Positions 1 to 8,312 of a stretch of DNA of 64,000 nucleotides are shown here, piece after piece. Location of the stretch: the NCBI RefSeq assembly GCF_014748335.1, contig NZ_JAAVIY010000001.1, forward strand, positions 124,001 through 188,000, in the 5' to 3' direction. A program made the position numbers and the translations under genes. The notes under the pieces were generated by a model that made no database searches, had not been told where the DNA came from, and saw nothing but the letters and a program-made list of their open reading frames with translations. Origin of the DNA: Flavobacterium selenitireducens (GTDB taxonomy: Bacteria; Bacteroidota; Bacteroidia; Flavobacteriales; Flavobacteriaceae). Position 1 is the first letter of the stretch. The number at the start of each line of letters is the position of its first letter.

Positions 1-64
1 CGTCGTCGCAAGAGGAAAAGAATAGGGCCGATAAAGCCAATGCGAAATATCCAAACTTTTTCAT
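1..64 (-). CDS. Lipoprotein, N-terminal fragment only
   Basis: The reverse strand from 64 opens with ATG and reads as a short signal peptide: two lysines at residues 2-3, a hydrophobic core, then a lipobox-like SSC followed by two aspartates. This is the classic start of a Bacteroidota lipoprotein. The rest lies beyond the left edge, so no function can be given. Its start is 10 bases after the stop of the barrel protein at 75-653, so the two are probably co-transcribed and may be partners in the envelope. Confidence 0.6.
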   Translation of the reverse strand, partial: MKKFGYFALALSALFFSSCDD

Positions 65-74
65 AGTGCAGTTT

Positions 75-653
75 TTAGAATCTGTAACCAAGGTTCAAAC
101 CGATGCGCGAGATCACGTCCGGGCTTTTATCGCCGTCGAGAAGGTTGAATCCCGCACCTACCAGAAACTCCAGTGCGACGCGCTGCGCAAAATAGACTTT
201 GTATCCGAGGCTTGCACCGGGAGCGACAGAAAAATATTCCTCCTTCGATATTTTGTAAAAGCCGGTTGCACCATCGTCTACCCTTACGATCTCGCGAAAA
301 TCCCCACCGTTGGCCGAGATAAAGCCTTCAACGAAATAGTAATGGGCGTCGCTGTTCGACATTTTGTAACGTATGTAGGGCACGACTTCATATTTCGGCA
401 ATGTGCTGCGATAGCCTTCGTCGAAATCGTCCTCAAATTTGTCTCCGAAGGCAAAACTTCCGGTAACGCCATAGGACCATTTGGACGACCCAAACCTTTC
501 GTACGAAATATTGGCCTTGCCGAATGCGATTAGCGATAACGCGTCGATTCTGATCTCGTTTTTCCTGGAGGCGACCGGTCCTTCCGTATCGCCCTCAGAG
601 TCTTGCGCAAACGCCATTCCAGAGAACAGCAAACACAACAGTAGCTTTTTCAT
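75..653 (-). CDS. Small outer-membrane beta-barrel protein
   Basis: This 192-residue protein has a clear signal peptide (cleavage near residue 16, after AFA) and then alternating amphipathic strands rich in Tyr, Gly and Phe. It ends in GYRF, an aromatic C-terminus of the kind recognised during outer-membrane barrel insertion. It is inferred to be an 8-strand-type barrel in the outer membrane; ligand and role are unknown. A lipoprotein gene starts 10 bases downstream. No specific family is recognised with confidence. Confidence 0.7.
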   Translation of the reverse strand: MKKLLLCLLFSGMAFAQDSEGDTEGPVASRKNEIRIDALSLIAFGKANISYERFGSSKWSYGVTGSFAFGDKFEDDFDEGYRSTLPKYEVVPYIRYKMSNSDAHYYFVEGFISANGGDFREIVRVDDGATGFYKISKEEYFSVAPGASLGYKVYFAQRVALEFLVGAGFNLLDGDKSPDVISRIGLNLGYRF

Positions 654-810
654 AAGCAGGATTTTGCGGCTAATTTAGTGTTTTTGGGTTGTTTATTTGC
701 CTAACTGTTTATTTGTTTGTCAGAGGTTCGTCTATTCGGATCGGCGGCTTATCGGTTGATAGGAAAAAAGGTAAAAAAAGAGCGATGCAAAACAGCGATC
801 AGCAACAAGC

Positions 811-1743
811 TCAATCCAACGTCAGCGCCCCTAAAATCTCCTCGTGCATAAAAGGTCCGCCGGGATAAGTGGCGGTGTAGTCGAGGTTGAGCCACACCTG
901 TCCGCGCTCATCAATGTGGTAATGGATGGTTTTGTCCTTGCTTTCCTTTACGAACAGGATTTTTTTGATCAGGTAGTTGATGGTTTCAAGGTCGCGTTTG
1001 TCGCCGATCAGGATTTCGGGATAAATATGCCCGCCGGTGTGGATGAGACGAGGCGTTCCACCGATCGCCTTTACGCAGGCCGACATAAAAATCGAATGGT
1101 CATCGCAATCGCCCGAAAGATGGCGCAACGATTCGGAGGCGGAAGCGATATACTCCCGTCCTTTGGGATCGCTCACGTAATTCCACCGACTGTTGATTTC
1201 CTTGAACACGGCAAAACATTGAATGATCGTCCGGTAATCGCCATAGCCTTTCACATCCTTGAAGTGTTTGGTGGTGGCCGTCACAGAAAAATTACGCACT
1301 TGCGGATTGTCGTATTGCACCGCTTTGAGGATGCGCGATTTGTTCGGGAACGGAAGCAGGCGCGAAATGATAAGATCCTGAGGATTGGGGCTGTCATCCA
1401 TCGCATACACCATATAGCGATAATCTTCGTATACGTCGTTGAAGCCGTAATTTCCAAAAAGCGTTCCCCATCCTAAAAACAACAGGTAGAGAAAAATCGC
1501 GAATATGATGATTTTCCGGAGCAGGCGCAAGATCAACTGGATCGCGATCAAAATGCCCAGGAACATCAGGATGCGATCGAGATGGAAAGGCCAACCCGGG
1601 TCGATAGTGTAGCGATGGCAGATGATGAACACCGGGATGGCGATCAACACGTTGAGCAAAAAAATGATGACACTGTCCCACGGCTTCTTTACGGTGAGCC
1701 GCTCCTTGATTTTCGAGAAAGGAATTTCGCTGAATTTGACCAT
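811..1743 (-). CDS. Transglutaminase-like membrane protein
   Basis: The 310-residue protein begins at the ATG at 1743, 16 bases after the stop of the upstream gene; an in-frame extension to 1800 would overlap that gene. Two to four hydrophobic segments lie in the first 95 residues. The C-terminal half carries the transglutaminase-core pattern: Cys in GDCDDHS, His in TGGHIYPEI and Asp in WLNLDYT, in the papain-like order Cys-His-Asp. It is probably a membrane-anchored protease or transamidase-fold protein; the substrate is unknown. It appears to share an operon with the substrate-binding protein upstream, a pairing I cannot explain. Confidence 0.7.
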   Translation of the reverse strand: MVKFSEIPFSKIKERLTVKKPWDSVIIFLLNVLIAIPVFIICHRYTIDPGWPFHLDRILMFLGILIAIQLILRLLRKIIIFAIFLYLLFLGWGTLFGNYGFNDVYEDYRYMVYAMDDSPNPQDLIISRLLPFPNKSRILKAVQYDNPQVRNFSVTATTKHFKDVKGYGDYRTIIQCFAVFKEINSRWNYVSDPKGREYIASASESLRHLSGDCDDHSIFMSACVKAIGGTPRLIHTGGHIYPEILIGDKRDLETINYLIKKILFVKESKDKTIHYHIDERGQVWLNLDYTATYPGGPFMHEEILGALTLD

Positions 1744-1759
1744 GGGACGTGGGCGCGGA

Positions 1760-2599
1760 TTACCCGTGCACGATATCGGCAAAAGTACCTTTTTTGTCAA
1801 TAATCCCTAAATCGGCCAACTGATTTTGGACATTGTTTAACATCGGCTCGTCAAAGTTCGATTGTGACCAGTGCGTAAGGTCGAGCCATTGCCGTATGTC
1901 TTCGGGTTTTTGCCCGTAGCGGCGGGACAATATTAAATCGATATCGGGAATTTGCTTGAATTTCGAAGTTTTTTGGTTGATGACCGACAACATCGTCTCA
2001 ATGATTTCCGAATTGTCTTCGAGAATTTCGCTCCTCACGGCAATCACGAAACACGGCCAGGGCGTCGGGCAATCCCCAAGGCGACGGAACGTTCCGTTGT
2101 CGACAAGCGGTTTTGTCATGAAGCGTTCCCACATGAAATAATCGGCACTACCGTTTTTTAACGCCTGGACGGCTCCATCGATGGTATGCACGATCTCGAA
2201 TTTCAGGTTATCCTTTGGCCAGCCCTGGTTGTCGGCATTCACGAACGCCATCAGTTGGGAGCCTGATCCTATTCTCGAAATGGCCGCGGTCGACCCTTTG
2301 AGATCCGAAATTTGGCGATAATCCGACTCCGATGCTACGTGTACGCCCCAAATCAATGGCGACTGCACGTAAACTTGGACGATTTTCGACGGATTGCCCG
2401 CAACGATATCCTTGATGATTCCTTCGGTCAGGATCACGGCCACGTCGGTCTCTCCAGATCGCAACATCTGGCAAAGCTTGCCCGTTCCCTCGGGAACATC
2501 CGTCCAGGAAACGTCGAGCCCGGCTTTTTCAAAATCGCCATCTTCGATACTCAAATGCCACGGGAGGTTGAAATGTTCGGGGACGCCGGAAATCTTCAT
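1760..2599 (-). CDS. Periplasmic-binding-fold protein, NMT1/SsuA-like
   Basis: A 279-residue protein with the type 2 periplasmic-binding fold typical of ABC transporter substrate-binding proteins of the NMT1/SsuA kind: an early ligand segment (PEHFNLPWHLSIEDG), then GETDVAVILTEG, and a hinge around DLKGSTAAIS. The start is set at ATG 2599; the reading frame continues upstream to 2755 but that part is low-complexity and overlaps a repeat element. No signal peptide is visible, and no ABC permease or ATPase lies nearby, so it may act as a cytoplasmic binding protein or enzyme rather than a transporter component. Confidence 0.65.
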   Translation of the reverse strand: MKISGVPEHFNLPWHLSIEDGDFEKAGLDVSWTDVPEGTGKLCQMLRSGETDVAVILTEGIIKDIVAGNPSKIVQVYVQSPLIWGVHVASESDYRQISDLKGSTAAISRIGSGSQLMAFVNADNQGWPKDNLKFEIVHTIDGAVQALKNGSADYFMWERFMTKPLVDNGTFRRLGDCPTPWPCFVIAVRSEILEDNSEIIETMLSVINQKTSKFKQIPDIDLILSRRYGQKPEDIRQWLDLTHWSQSNFDEPMLNNVQNQLADLGIIDKKGTFADIVHG

Positions 2600-2711
2600 T
2601 TTTCTAGTTGTTGAATTGTTGAAATGTTTAGCTGGAACGCGTCTATCCTGCTTGCTTAGGGCGTTGCGCCGGAACGGCATCCAAACCCGAACTAAACCGG
2701 TGCCGGCGCCG

Positions 2712-2775
2712 GGCTTTCCGCTGTATCTTTTGCACGCCGCTGGCGCGTCATTCAAAAGGATGCCGCTTCAATCCC
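2712..2775. repeat. Dispersed intergenic repeat, copy 1
   Basis: This copy starts with GGCTTTCCGCT, then CTTTTGC, a GC-rich partial palindrome (near 2733-2748), CAAAAGGAT, and ends with CCGCTTCAATCC. The same ordered words occur at 20750-20874. It sits upstream of the gene that starts at 2599. Probably a non-coding repeat family of this genome; nothing suggests an encoded protein. Confidence 0.55.
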
Positions 2776-2833
2776 TAACGCTTGCCTCAAATTACGCCAT
2801 TTGTGCAAATCACAAACCCGATTTTGCCAAAAA

Positions 2834-3292
2834 TTAACGAATGCCCGAACCTGAATCGATCTGTCGCAGGTGGCCACCGAGATGATCGGCGTAGTCGCGC
2901 ATCAGGAATTCGAGGTCTTTTGTCGTGCCGTCGGCAAAAACAACGGCAATGGAGCGATCGCCCGGCCCGACGTTCGCAATCAGGAACGCAATGCGCTTAT
3001 TGAGCGAAAGCCAAAGCACGAGCAAATCTTCGGTTTCCTGGTTTTGGTAGTCGTTCAAACGCACGAGTTCGTCCTGGTCGTAAGGCCGGTGGCGATACGG
3101 CTGGGTGTGGCAGCGCGCTTCGGTAAAACGCACGAGGTTGTGTACCGCGGAATCGATAAGGTGGCCAAGAATCTCGCGTTTCGACCATTTGTCGGGCGAA
3201 GGCTTGCGCGAGAGCTCGTCTTCGGACGCGTGCATGAAAAATCGCGTGCCTTCCCTTAAAAGCGCTTCTATCTGTTGTGAGACGTTTTCCAT
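2834..3292 (-). CDS. DinB-family protein
   Basis: The 152-residue protein matches the DinB/YfiT four-helix family, whose members are mostly metal-dependent thiol transferases or uncharacterised enzymes. The expected histidine triad is visible: one in ILGHLIDSAVHN and two in YADHLGGHLRQID. ATG at 3292 is preferred over a TTG at 3301, which would overlap the preceding gene; with ATG the gap to the nucleoside phosphorylase stop is 2 bases, so the pair is an operon. The substrate cannot be inferred. Confidence 0.75.
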   Translation of the reverse strand: MENVSQQIEALLREGTRFFMHASEDELSRKPSPDKWSKREILGHLIDSAVHNLVRFTEARCHTQPYRHRPYDQDELVRLNDYQNQETEDLLVLWLSLNKRIAFLIANVGPGDRSIAVVFADGTTKDLEFLMRDYADHLGGHLRQIDSGSGIR

Positions 3293-3294
3293 CG

Positions 3295-4164
3295 TTACCA
3301 AGCTGCGATTTTGTCGAGCGTGTACGTGATGAGTTCATCCACCGCTTTGTAGGGATCGGCGCTGAAAGTTCCGGTAGCCCGGTTGGCGATGATGGCGTTC
3401 AGCGACAGCGCGTCGTGTCCAAGCAAAGCCGACAGGCCGTAAATGGCGGCAGTTTCCATTTCGAGATTGGTGATTTTTGAGCCCTCGAACTCAAAATTGT
3501 CCATCGTGGAATTGAGTTCCGCATCTTGCAAGGCCAGGCGAAGCACACGTCCCTGGGGCGCATAAAAACCGCCTGCGGTCGCCGTTATGCCTTTGTGCAT
3601 TTTTTCGCCTTCAATCATCGCCTCCAGTTTTTCGGAGCAGCGCGTCACGTAAGGACGGCCCTTTCTGGAATCCCAATCGGTGTGTTTTATGAAAGCGTCC
3701 TCGAGATTCGTATCCGAGACCGAATCGATCTGGTAGGAGCGAAGCATGTTGTCGAGACCAAGCCCGAATTTCGACATCACGAAACTATCAGTCGGAATGT
3801 CGGCTTGAAGCGAACCGGATGTGCCTATCCTGATGATGTTCAACGAGGTCAGGTTTTCTTTTGGAAGACGCGTCCCAAGGTCTATATTGGCTAGGGCGTC
3901 GAGCTCGTTTATCACGATGTCGATGTTGTCCGGCCCGATTCCGGTTGACATAACCGATATCCGCTTGCCTTTATAAATACCGGTTTGTGTCTTGAACTCC
4001 CGCTTTTGTGTCGAAAATTCAATGCGATCGAAGAACTGCGTGATCTTCTCCACTCGATTTTGGTCGCCCACGAAAATGATGTCGTTGGCTATGTGCTCCG
4101 GACGCAGGTTCAAATGGTAAACGCTGCCGTCTGGATTCAATATAAGTTCAGATTGTTGGATCAT
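3295..4164 (-). CDS. udp: Nucleoside phosphorylase, uridine phosphorylase type
   Basis: The 289-residue protein belongs to the PNP/UDP family, which splits nucleosides with phosphate into a free base and (deoxy)ribose 1-phosphate for salvage. Visible features are GIGPDNIDIVINEL, RIGTSGSL (phosphate-binding loop) and the substrate signature NLEMETAAIYGLS with its Glu-Met-Glu. Length fits the longer Bacteroidota uridine phosphorylases. It is the first gene of a two-gene unit with the DinB-like protein. Preference for uridine over purine nucleosides is inferred from overall resemblance only. Confidence 0.8.
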   Translation of the reverse strand: MIQQSELILNPDGSVYHLNLRPEHIANDIIFVGDQNRVEKITQFFDRIEFSTQKREFKTQTGIYKGKRISVMSTGIGPDNIDIVINELDALANIDLGTRLPKENLTSLNIIRIGTSGSLQADIPTDSFVMSKFGLGLDNMLRSYQIDSVSDTNLEDAFIKHTDWDSRKGRPYVTRCSEKLEAMIEGEKMHKGITATAGGFYAPQGRVLRLALQDAELNSTMDNFEFEGSKITNLEMETAAIYGLSALLGHDALSLNAIIANRATGTFSADPYKAVDELITYTLDKIAAW

Positions 4165-4174
4165 TTGGTTGGGA

Positions 4175-4269
4175 GGGAGGTTTCAGGTTTCCGATTTAAA
4201 GTTTAAGGGTTAAGGTTCGAAGTTTTAGGTTTAAGGTTTGAAGTGTTAGGTTTGAAGTTTTAGGTCTAA
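4175..4269. repeat. GGTTTAAAG/AGGTTTGAAG word cluster
   Basis: Directly upstream of the nucleoside phosphorylase lies a run of near-identical words of the type AAGGTTTGAAG, TTTTAGGTTTAAGG and GTTAGGTTTGAAG in direct orientation. Similar words appear in direct or inverted form at 4912-4975, 6006-6084 and 26566-26582, always between genes. Non-coding; function unknown. Confidence 0.55.
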
Positions 4270-4297
4270 AAACACGCTGTCGCATACAGATTTCCCC

Positions 4298-4537
4298 AAT
4301 TTACCAATTATCCAATTTTTAAATTATCTAATTATCCAATCATCTAATTATCCAATTATCAAATTTCCAAATCATCTAATTATCCAATTTTCAAATTTTC
4401 AAATTATCTAATTATCTAATTATCCAATCATCTAATTATCCAATTATCCAATTTTCAAATTATCTAATCATCTAATTATCCAATTTTCAAATTATCCAAT
4501 TATCCAATTTTCAAATTATCTAATTATCCAATTATCC
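4298..4537. repeat. Tandem octamer array, 30 units in perfect register
   Basis: Reading in steps of eight from 4298 gives 30 consecutive units that all begin with AAT and never lose register up to 4537. The main forms are AATTATCC, AATTATCT, AATCATCT and AATTTTCA; the first and third units (AATTTACC, AATTTTTA) are more diverged. No insertion or deletion breaks the period. It lies between the nucleoside phosphorylase and SUI1 genes, both on the minus strand. It is an interspersed mixture of variants rather than a block expansion of one unit. Confidence 0.9.
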
Positions 4538-4547
4538 AATTGACAAT

Positions 4548-4898
4548 CTATCCGCCAACGCGCTTCACATTATATCCCTCAGCCTTTAAAATCTCCATGA
4601 CCTTGTCGCGGAAATTGCCCTGGATGATGATTTCGCCGTCTTTGGCCGCTCCGCCTACGCCACACTTTGTCTTGAGTAATTTGCCGAGTGCTTTCAGGTC
4701 GTCTTCACTTCCTTCAAAGCCTTTGATCACGGTGGCGACTTTTCCGCCCCGGTTCTTTTTGTCGAGATGCGCCTCGAGCCGTTGTTTTCCGGCTTCGGGA
4801 GTTTCGTCGGTAGATTCGTCGGCATCGAATTCAAAGTCTTTGTTCGTAGAGAATACGAAACCGCCCAGATCGTTCAGCGATGTAAGTTTTTTTGCCAT
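4548..4898 (-). CDS. SUI1/eIF1-family translation factor
   Basis: The 116-residue protein is a bacterial SUI1 (YciH-like) protein. Residues about 40-114 form the SUI1 domain: KQRLEAHLDKKNRGGKVATVIKG followed by LGKLLKTKCGVGGAAKDGEIIIQG is the family signature. Eukaryotic eIF1 governs start-codon fidelity; the bacterial role is less defined. The acidic N-terminal 35 residues look like a flexible lead. It ends 10 bases from the octamer array. Confidence 0.9.
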   Translation of the reverse strand: MAKKLTSLNDLGGFVFSTNKDFEFDADESTDETPEAGKQRLEAHLDKKNRGGKVATVIKGFEGSEDDLKALGKLLKTKCGVGGAAKDGEIIIQGNFRDKVMEILKAEGYNVKRVGG

Positions 4899-4911
4899 CT
4901 TGAGATCAAAA

Positions 4912-4975
4912 GTGTAAGGTTTAAAGCTTAAAGTTGCCTACGTAACCTCAAACCTTAAACCTTAAACAAATTATA
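4912..4975. repeat. GGTTTAAAG-type inverted words
   Basis: The gap between SUI1 and the oxygenase gene holds GTAAGGTTTAAAGCTTAAAG on the left and CTCAAACCTTAAACCTTAAAC on the right, which are partly complementary and could fold into a hairpin. It belongs to the same word family as 4175-4269 and 6006-6084. No gene is seen here. Confidence 0.5.
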
Positions 4976-4979
4976 ACGT

Positions 4980-5933
4980 TTACTTTTTTATAAGTCCCAG
5001 TTCCACCAAGCGCTCGTGCAGGAATTCGCCGGCCGTGATATCTTCAAATTGCTTCGGATGGTTTTCGTCGATCGTGTGTTCCAAAACGTCGAGTTTCATC
5101 TCACTTATCGGATGCATGAAAAACGGGATCGAAAAACGCGAAGTTCCCCACAATTCGCGAGGCGGGTTTACCACTTGGTGAATCGTCGATTTGAGCTTGT
5201 TGTTCGTATGGCGAGAGAGCATATCGCCCACATTGATCACCAATTCGTCAGGTTCGGCTATGGCGTCGATCCATTGGCCGTCGTGGTTTTGCACCTGGAG
5301 GCCTTTGCCCTGGGCGCCCATCAACAACGTAATCAGGTTGATGTCGCCATGGGCTGCGGCGCGCACGGCTCCGTCTGCGGGTTCGTCCGTGATGGGCGGG
5401 TAGTGTATCGGACGCAGGATGCTGTTGCCGTTCTTGATGTAATTGTCGAAATAGAATTCGTCCAATCCTAAATATATCGCCAGGGCGCGCAGAACGTAAA
5501 TGCCGGTTTTTTCTAGCATCTGATAAGCTTCTTTCCCTACGGAATTGAATTTCGGAAGTTCTTTGACCTCTACGTTTGCCGGATATTCCGCTTCAAGCGC
5601 CGGATTGTCCTGTACGTATTGCCCAAAATGCCAGAACTCCTTCAGGTCGCCGGCAGAGCGCCCTTTGGCGTGTTCTTTCCCGAAAGAAACATAGCCGCGT
5701 TGTCCGCCGATGCCGGGAATTTCGTACGTTTTTTTGGTTTCCAGCGGCAGATTGAAAAAGTTGCGTACCTCTCCATACAATTCATCTACCAGTTTGTCAT
5801 CTAAAAAATGACCTTTGAGTGCTACGAATCCGATGTCTTCGTAGGCTTTTCCGATTTCATTTACAAACTTTTGTTTACGTTCCGGGTCGCCCGAAAGGAA
5901 ATCACGTAAATCCACACTTGGAATGTTCTGCAT
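4980..5933 (-). CDS. 2-oxoglutarate/Fe(II) oxygenase, isopenicillin N synthase family
   Basis: The 317-residue protein has the non-haem iron dioxygenase fold of the isopenicillin N synthase/flavanone hydroxylase group. Iron ligands are visible as H195 and D197 (AAHGDINL) and H252 (STIHQV); the 2-oxoglutarate-binding R266-x-S268 lies in TSRFSIPFF. An N-terminal DIOX_N region covers residues 4-110. ATG at 5933 is preferred to TTG at 5963 because it has an A-rich leader and gives the usual family start. Substrate is unknown; the gene stands alone. Confidence 0.82.
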   Translation of the reverse strand: MQNIPSVDLRDFLSGDPERKQKFVNEIGKAYEDIGFVALKGHFLDDKLVDELYGEVRNFFNLPLETKKTYEIPGIGGQRGYVSFGKEHAKGRSAGDLKEFWHFGQYVQDNPALEAEYPANVEVKELPKFNSVGKEAYQMLEKTGIYVLRALAIYLGLDEFYFDNYIKNGNSILRPIHYPPITDEPADGAVRAAAHGDINLITLLMGAQGKGLQVQNHDGQWIDAIAEPDELVINVGDMLSRHTNNKLKSTIHQVVNPPRELWGTSRFSIPFFMHPISEMKLDVLEHTIDENHPKQFEDITAGEFLHERLVELGLIKK

Positions 5934-6005
5934 AGGTTTACTTTTTTGAGTTTTCAAAGCCAAAGCGGCCTTGTGTCACAAATGTAAATAAAATGAGGTT
6001 GTTTT

Positions 6006-6084
6006 TTGTTTAAGGTTCAAAGTTTAAAGTCGGAAGTTCGAGTCCGTACAACTTTAAACCTCAAACATTAAACTTTAAACTTCC
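6006..6084. repeat. GTTTAAGG/AAACTTTAAAC inverted words
   Basis: A third cluster of the GGTTTAAAG word family, with forward words (GTTTAAGGTTCAAAGTTTAAAG) at 6008-6029 and their near-complements (ACTTTAAACCTC, TTAAACTTTAAAC) at 6050-6082. It separates two divergently transcribed genes. A TACTTTTG sequence at 6092-6099 just after it fits the flavobacterial -7 box and may drive the E1 gene, although no matching -33 TTG is evident. Confidence 0.45.
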
Positions 6085-6130
6085 ATTTTCATACTTTTGA
6101 CAGAGTTTTTACCAAACAGACATTAATACG

Positions 6131-8107
6131 ATGAATTTCGAACGCCGTAACCTCACCGACGACCAACTGCTCGACCTTTACAAACGTTTGCTTAAACCTC
6201 GTCTCATCGAGGAAAAAATGCTGATCCTGATCCGTCAGGGAAAAGTCTCGAAATGGTTCTCGGGAATTGGGCAGGAAGCGATTTCGTGCGGGATTACCGC
6301 TGTCCTGGAAAAGGACGAATACATTTTGCCGATGCACCGCAACCTCGGTGTTTTCACGGGACGCGACATACCTTTATACAGACTGTTCTCCCAATGGCAG
6401 GGCAAGGCGTCCGGATTTACGAAAGGCCGTGACCGATCTTTTCATTTCGGGACGCAAGAGTATAAGATCATCGGGATGATTTCCCACCTCGGCCCTCAAT
6501 TGGGTGTCGCCGACGGAATTGCATTGGCCAACCGACTCAAGAAGAACGGAAAAGTAACCGCGGTTTTTACGGGTGAAGGCGCGACTTCTGAAGGCGACTT
6601 TCACGAAGCGCTCAACATCGCCGCCGTTTGGGATTTGCCCGTACTGTTCATCATTGAAAACAACGGCTACGGATTGTCTACTCCGACCAACGAGCAGTAC
6701 CGATGTGAAAACCTGGCTGACAAAGGCGTAGGCTATGGAATGGAAGCCCATATCCTCGACGGCAACAATATACTTGAGATATTTAATGAACTGAGCGAGA
6801 TCGTCGAATCGATGCGAACCAATCCGCGCCCGGTCCTCATCGAATTCAAAACGTTTCGCATGCGAGGACACGAGGAAGCCAGCGGCACTAAATACGTTCC
6901 ACAGGAATTGATGGACATGTGGGCTGAAAAAGACCCGGTCGACAACTTCAGGCGTTACCTATTGAAACAAAACATACTGCGAGCCGACAAGGATGAACAG
7001 TGGCGTGAAGAAATACGTAAAGAGATCGACGACAACCTGTTGATCGCCAATACAGAAGCGGAAATAAAGGCAAGTTACGAACAGGAAATTGGGGACGTCT
7101 ACGCGCCTTATGAATTTGAGGATGTAAAGCCGGGTTCCGAAACTGAAAATATACGCTATGTGGACGCGATCGCCCAAGGTTTGCGCCAATCGTTCGAGCG
7201 GCATGAAAACCTGGTGATCATGGGCCAGGATATAGCCGAATACGGAGGTGCGTTCAAGATAACGGACGGCTTCGTCGACCTTTTCGGAAAAGACCGCATC
7301 AAAAATACGCCAATATGCGAAAGTGCCGTCGTTTCTGCGGGAATGGGGCTTTCGATCAACGGATACAAAGCGATTGTCGAAATGCAGTTCGCCGATTTCG
7401 TCTCAACAGGATTCAATCCGATTGTGAATTATCTCGCAAAAGTGCACTATCGTTGGAATGAAAATGCCGATGTCGTGGTGCGCATGCCTTGTGGCGGCGG
7501 TACACAGGCCGGGCCTTTCCACTCCCAGACAAACGAGGCATGGTTTACGAAGACGCCGGGCCTGAAAGTGGTCTATCCCGCGTTTCCTTATGACGCAAAA
7601 GGACTTTTGACCGCCGCGATCAACGATCCCAACCCGGTAATGTTTTTTGAGCACAAATTGCTTTACAGGAGCGTCTACCAGGACGTACCGACAAATTACT
7701 ACACATTGCCACTGGGCAAGGCCGCGGTTTTGCGACAAGGAAAGGACGTCACGATCGTCGCTTTTGGAGCAGCCGTGCATTGGGCGCTGGAAACCCTCGA
7801 CAAGAATCCCGACATTTCCGCCGACCTTATCGACTTGAGAAGCTTGCAGCCGCTAGATACCGAGACGATTTTCGCATCGGTGAAGAAAACCAGCAAGGTG
7901 ATACTGTTGCAGGAAGACAGTTTGTTTGGAGGCGTCGCCAGTGATTTGGCGGCTATGATCACCGAACATTGCTTTGAATACCTCGACGGACCGGTTCGAC
8001 GCGTGGCCAGTTTGGATACGCCGATTCCGTTCACGAAAGCTTTAGAGGACCAATATCTGGCGAAAGGTAGGTTTGAGGAAGCGCTAAAGGAATTGGTGGC
8101 ATATTGA
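6131..8107 (+). CDS. Fused alpha/beta E1 of a 2-oxoacid dehydrogenase complex
   Basis: The 658-residue protein joins an E1-alpha domain (about 1-330) and an E1-beta domain (about 340-658). E1 uses thiamine diphosphate to decarboxylate a 2-oxoacid and acylate the lipoyl group of E2. The thiamine motif runs from GEG (148-150) to NNGYGL (177-182); the usual GDG is GEG here. The beta half shows MGQDIAEYGGAFKITDG and CGGGTQAGPFHSQ. Such fusions occur in Bacteroidota and are usually assigned to branched-chain 2-oxoacids; substrate is inferred from family resemblance. No E2 or E3 gene is adjacent. Confidence 0.87.
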   Translation: MNFERRNLTDDQLLDLYKRLLKPRLIEEKMLILIRQGKVSKWFSGIGQEAISCGITAVLEKDEYILPMHRNLGVFTGRDIPLYRLFSQWQGKASGFTKGRDRSFHFGTQEYKIIGMISHLGPQLGVADGIALANRLKKNGKVTAVFTGEGATSEGDFHEALNIAAVWDLPVLFIIENNGYGLSTPTNEQYRCENLADKGVGYGMEAHILDGNNILEIFNELSEIVESMRTNPRPVLIEFKTFRMRGHEEASGTKYVPQELMDMWAEKDPVDNFRRYLLKQNILRADKDEQWREEIRKEIDDNLLIANTEAEIKASYEQEIGDVYAPYEFEDVKPGSETENIRYVDAIAQGLRQSFERHENLVIMGQDIAEYGGAFKITDGFVDLFGKDRIKNTPICESAVVSAGMGLSINGYKAIVEMQFADFVSTGFNPIVNYLAKVHYRWNENADVVVRMPCGGGTQAGPFHSQTNEAWFTKTPGLKVVYPAFPYDAKGLLTAAINDPNPVMFFEHKLLYRSVYQDVPTNYYTLPLGKAAVLRQGKDVTIVAFGAAVHWALETLDKNPDISADLIDLRSLQPLDTETIFASVKKTSKVILLQEDSLFGGVASDLAAMITEHCFEYLDGPVRRVASLDTPIPFTKALEDQYLAKGRFEEALKELVAY

Positions 8108-8312
8108 TTTAAGGATCGATTCCAGGTTTTCGCGTGGCTTTTACCATGGATTGAACCTATTTTGTCCCCGTACCTGGATTTCGCGGGTTTGGAATTGCGA
8201 ACACCATTTTGATCTTAGCGGTATTACTCTCAATGGCCGAAGTATGGACTTGATTGACAAACTAAAGCGATCGCGTCCGTAAAATTCGTGAACTTAACGC
8301 CAAAGAAGCCTT

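Noticed and set aside
66..533. A plus-strand frame over the left-edge barrel gene
   Set aside because: The minus-strand protein has a signal peptide and an aromatic barrel C-terminus; the plus frame does not look like a protein.
4298..4537. Octamer array as a CRISPR
   Set aside because: Units are 8 bases with no spacers and no cas genes are near.
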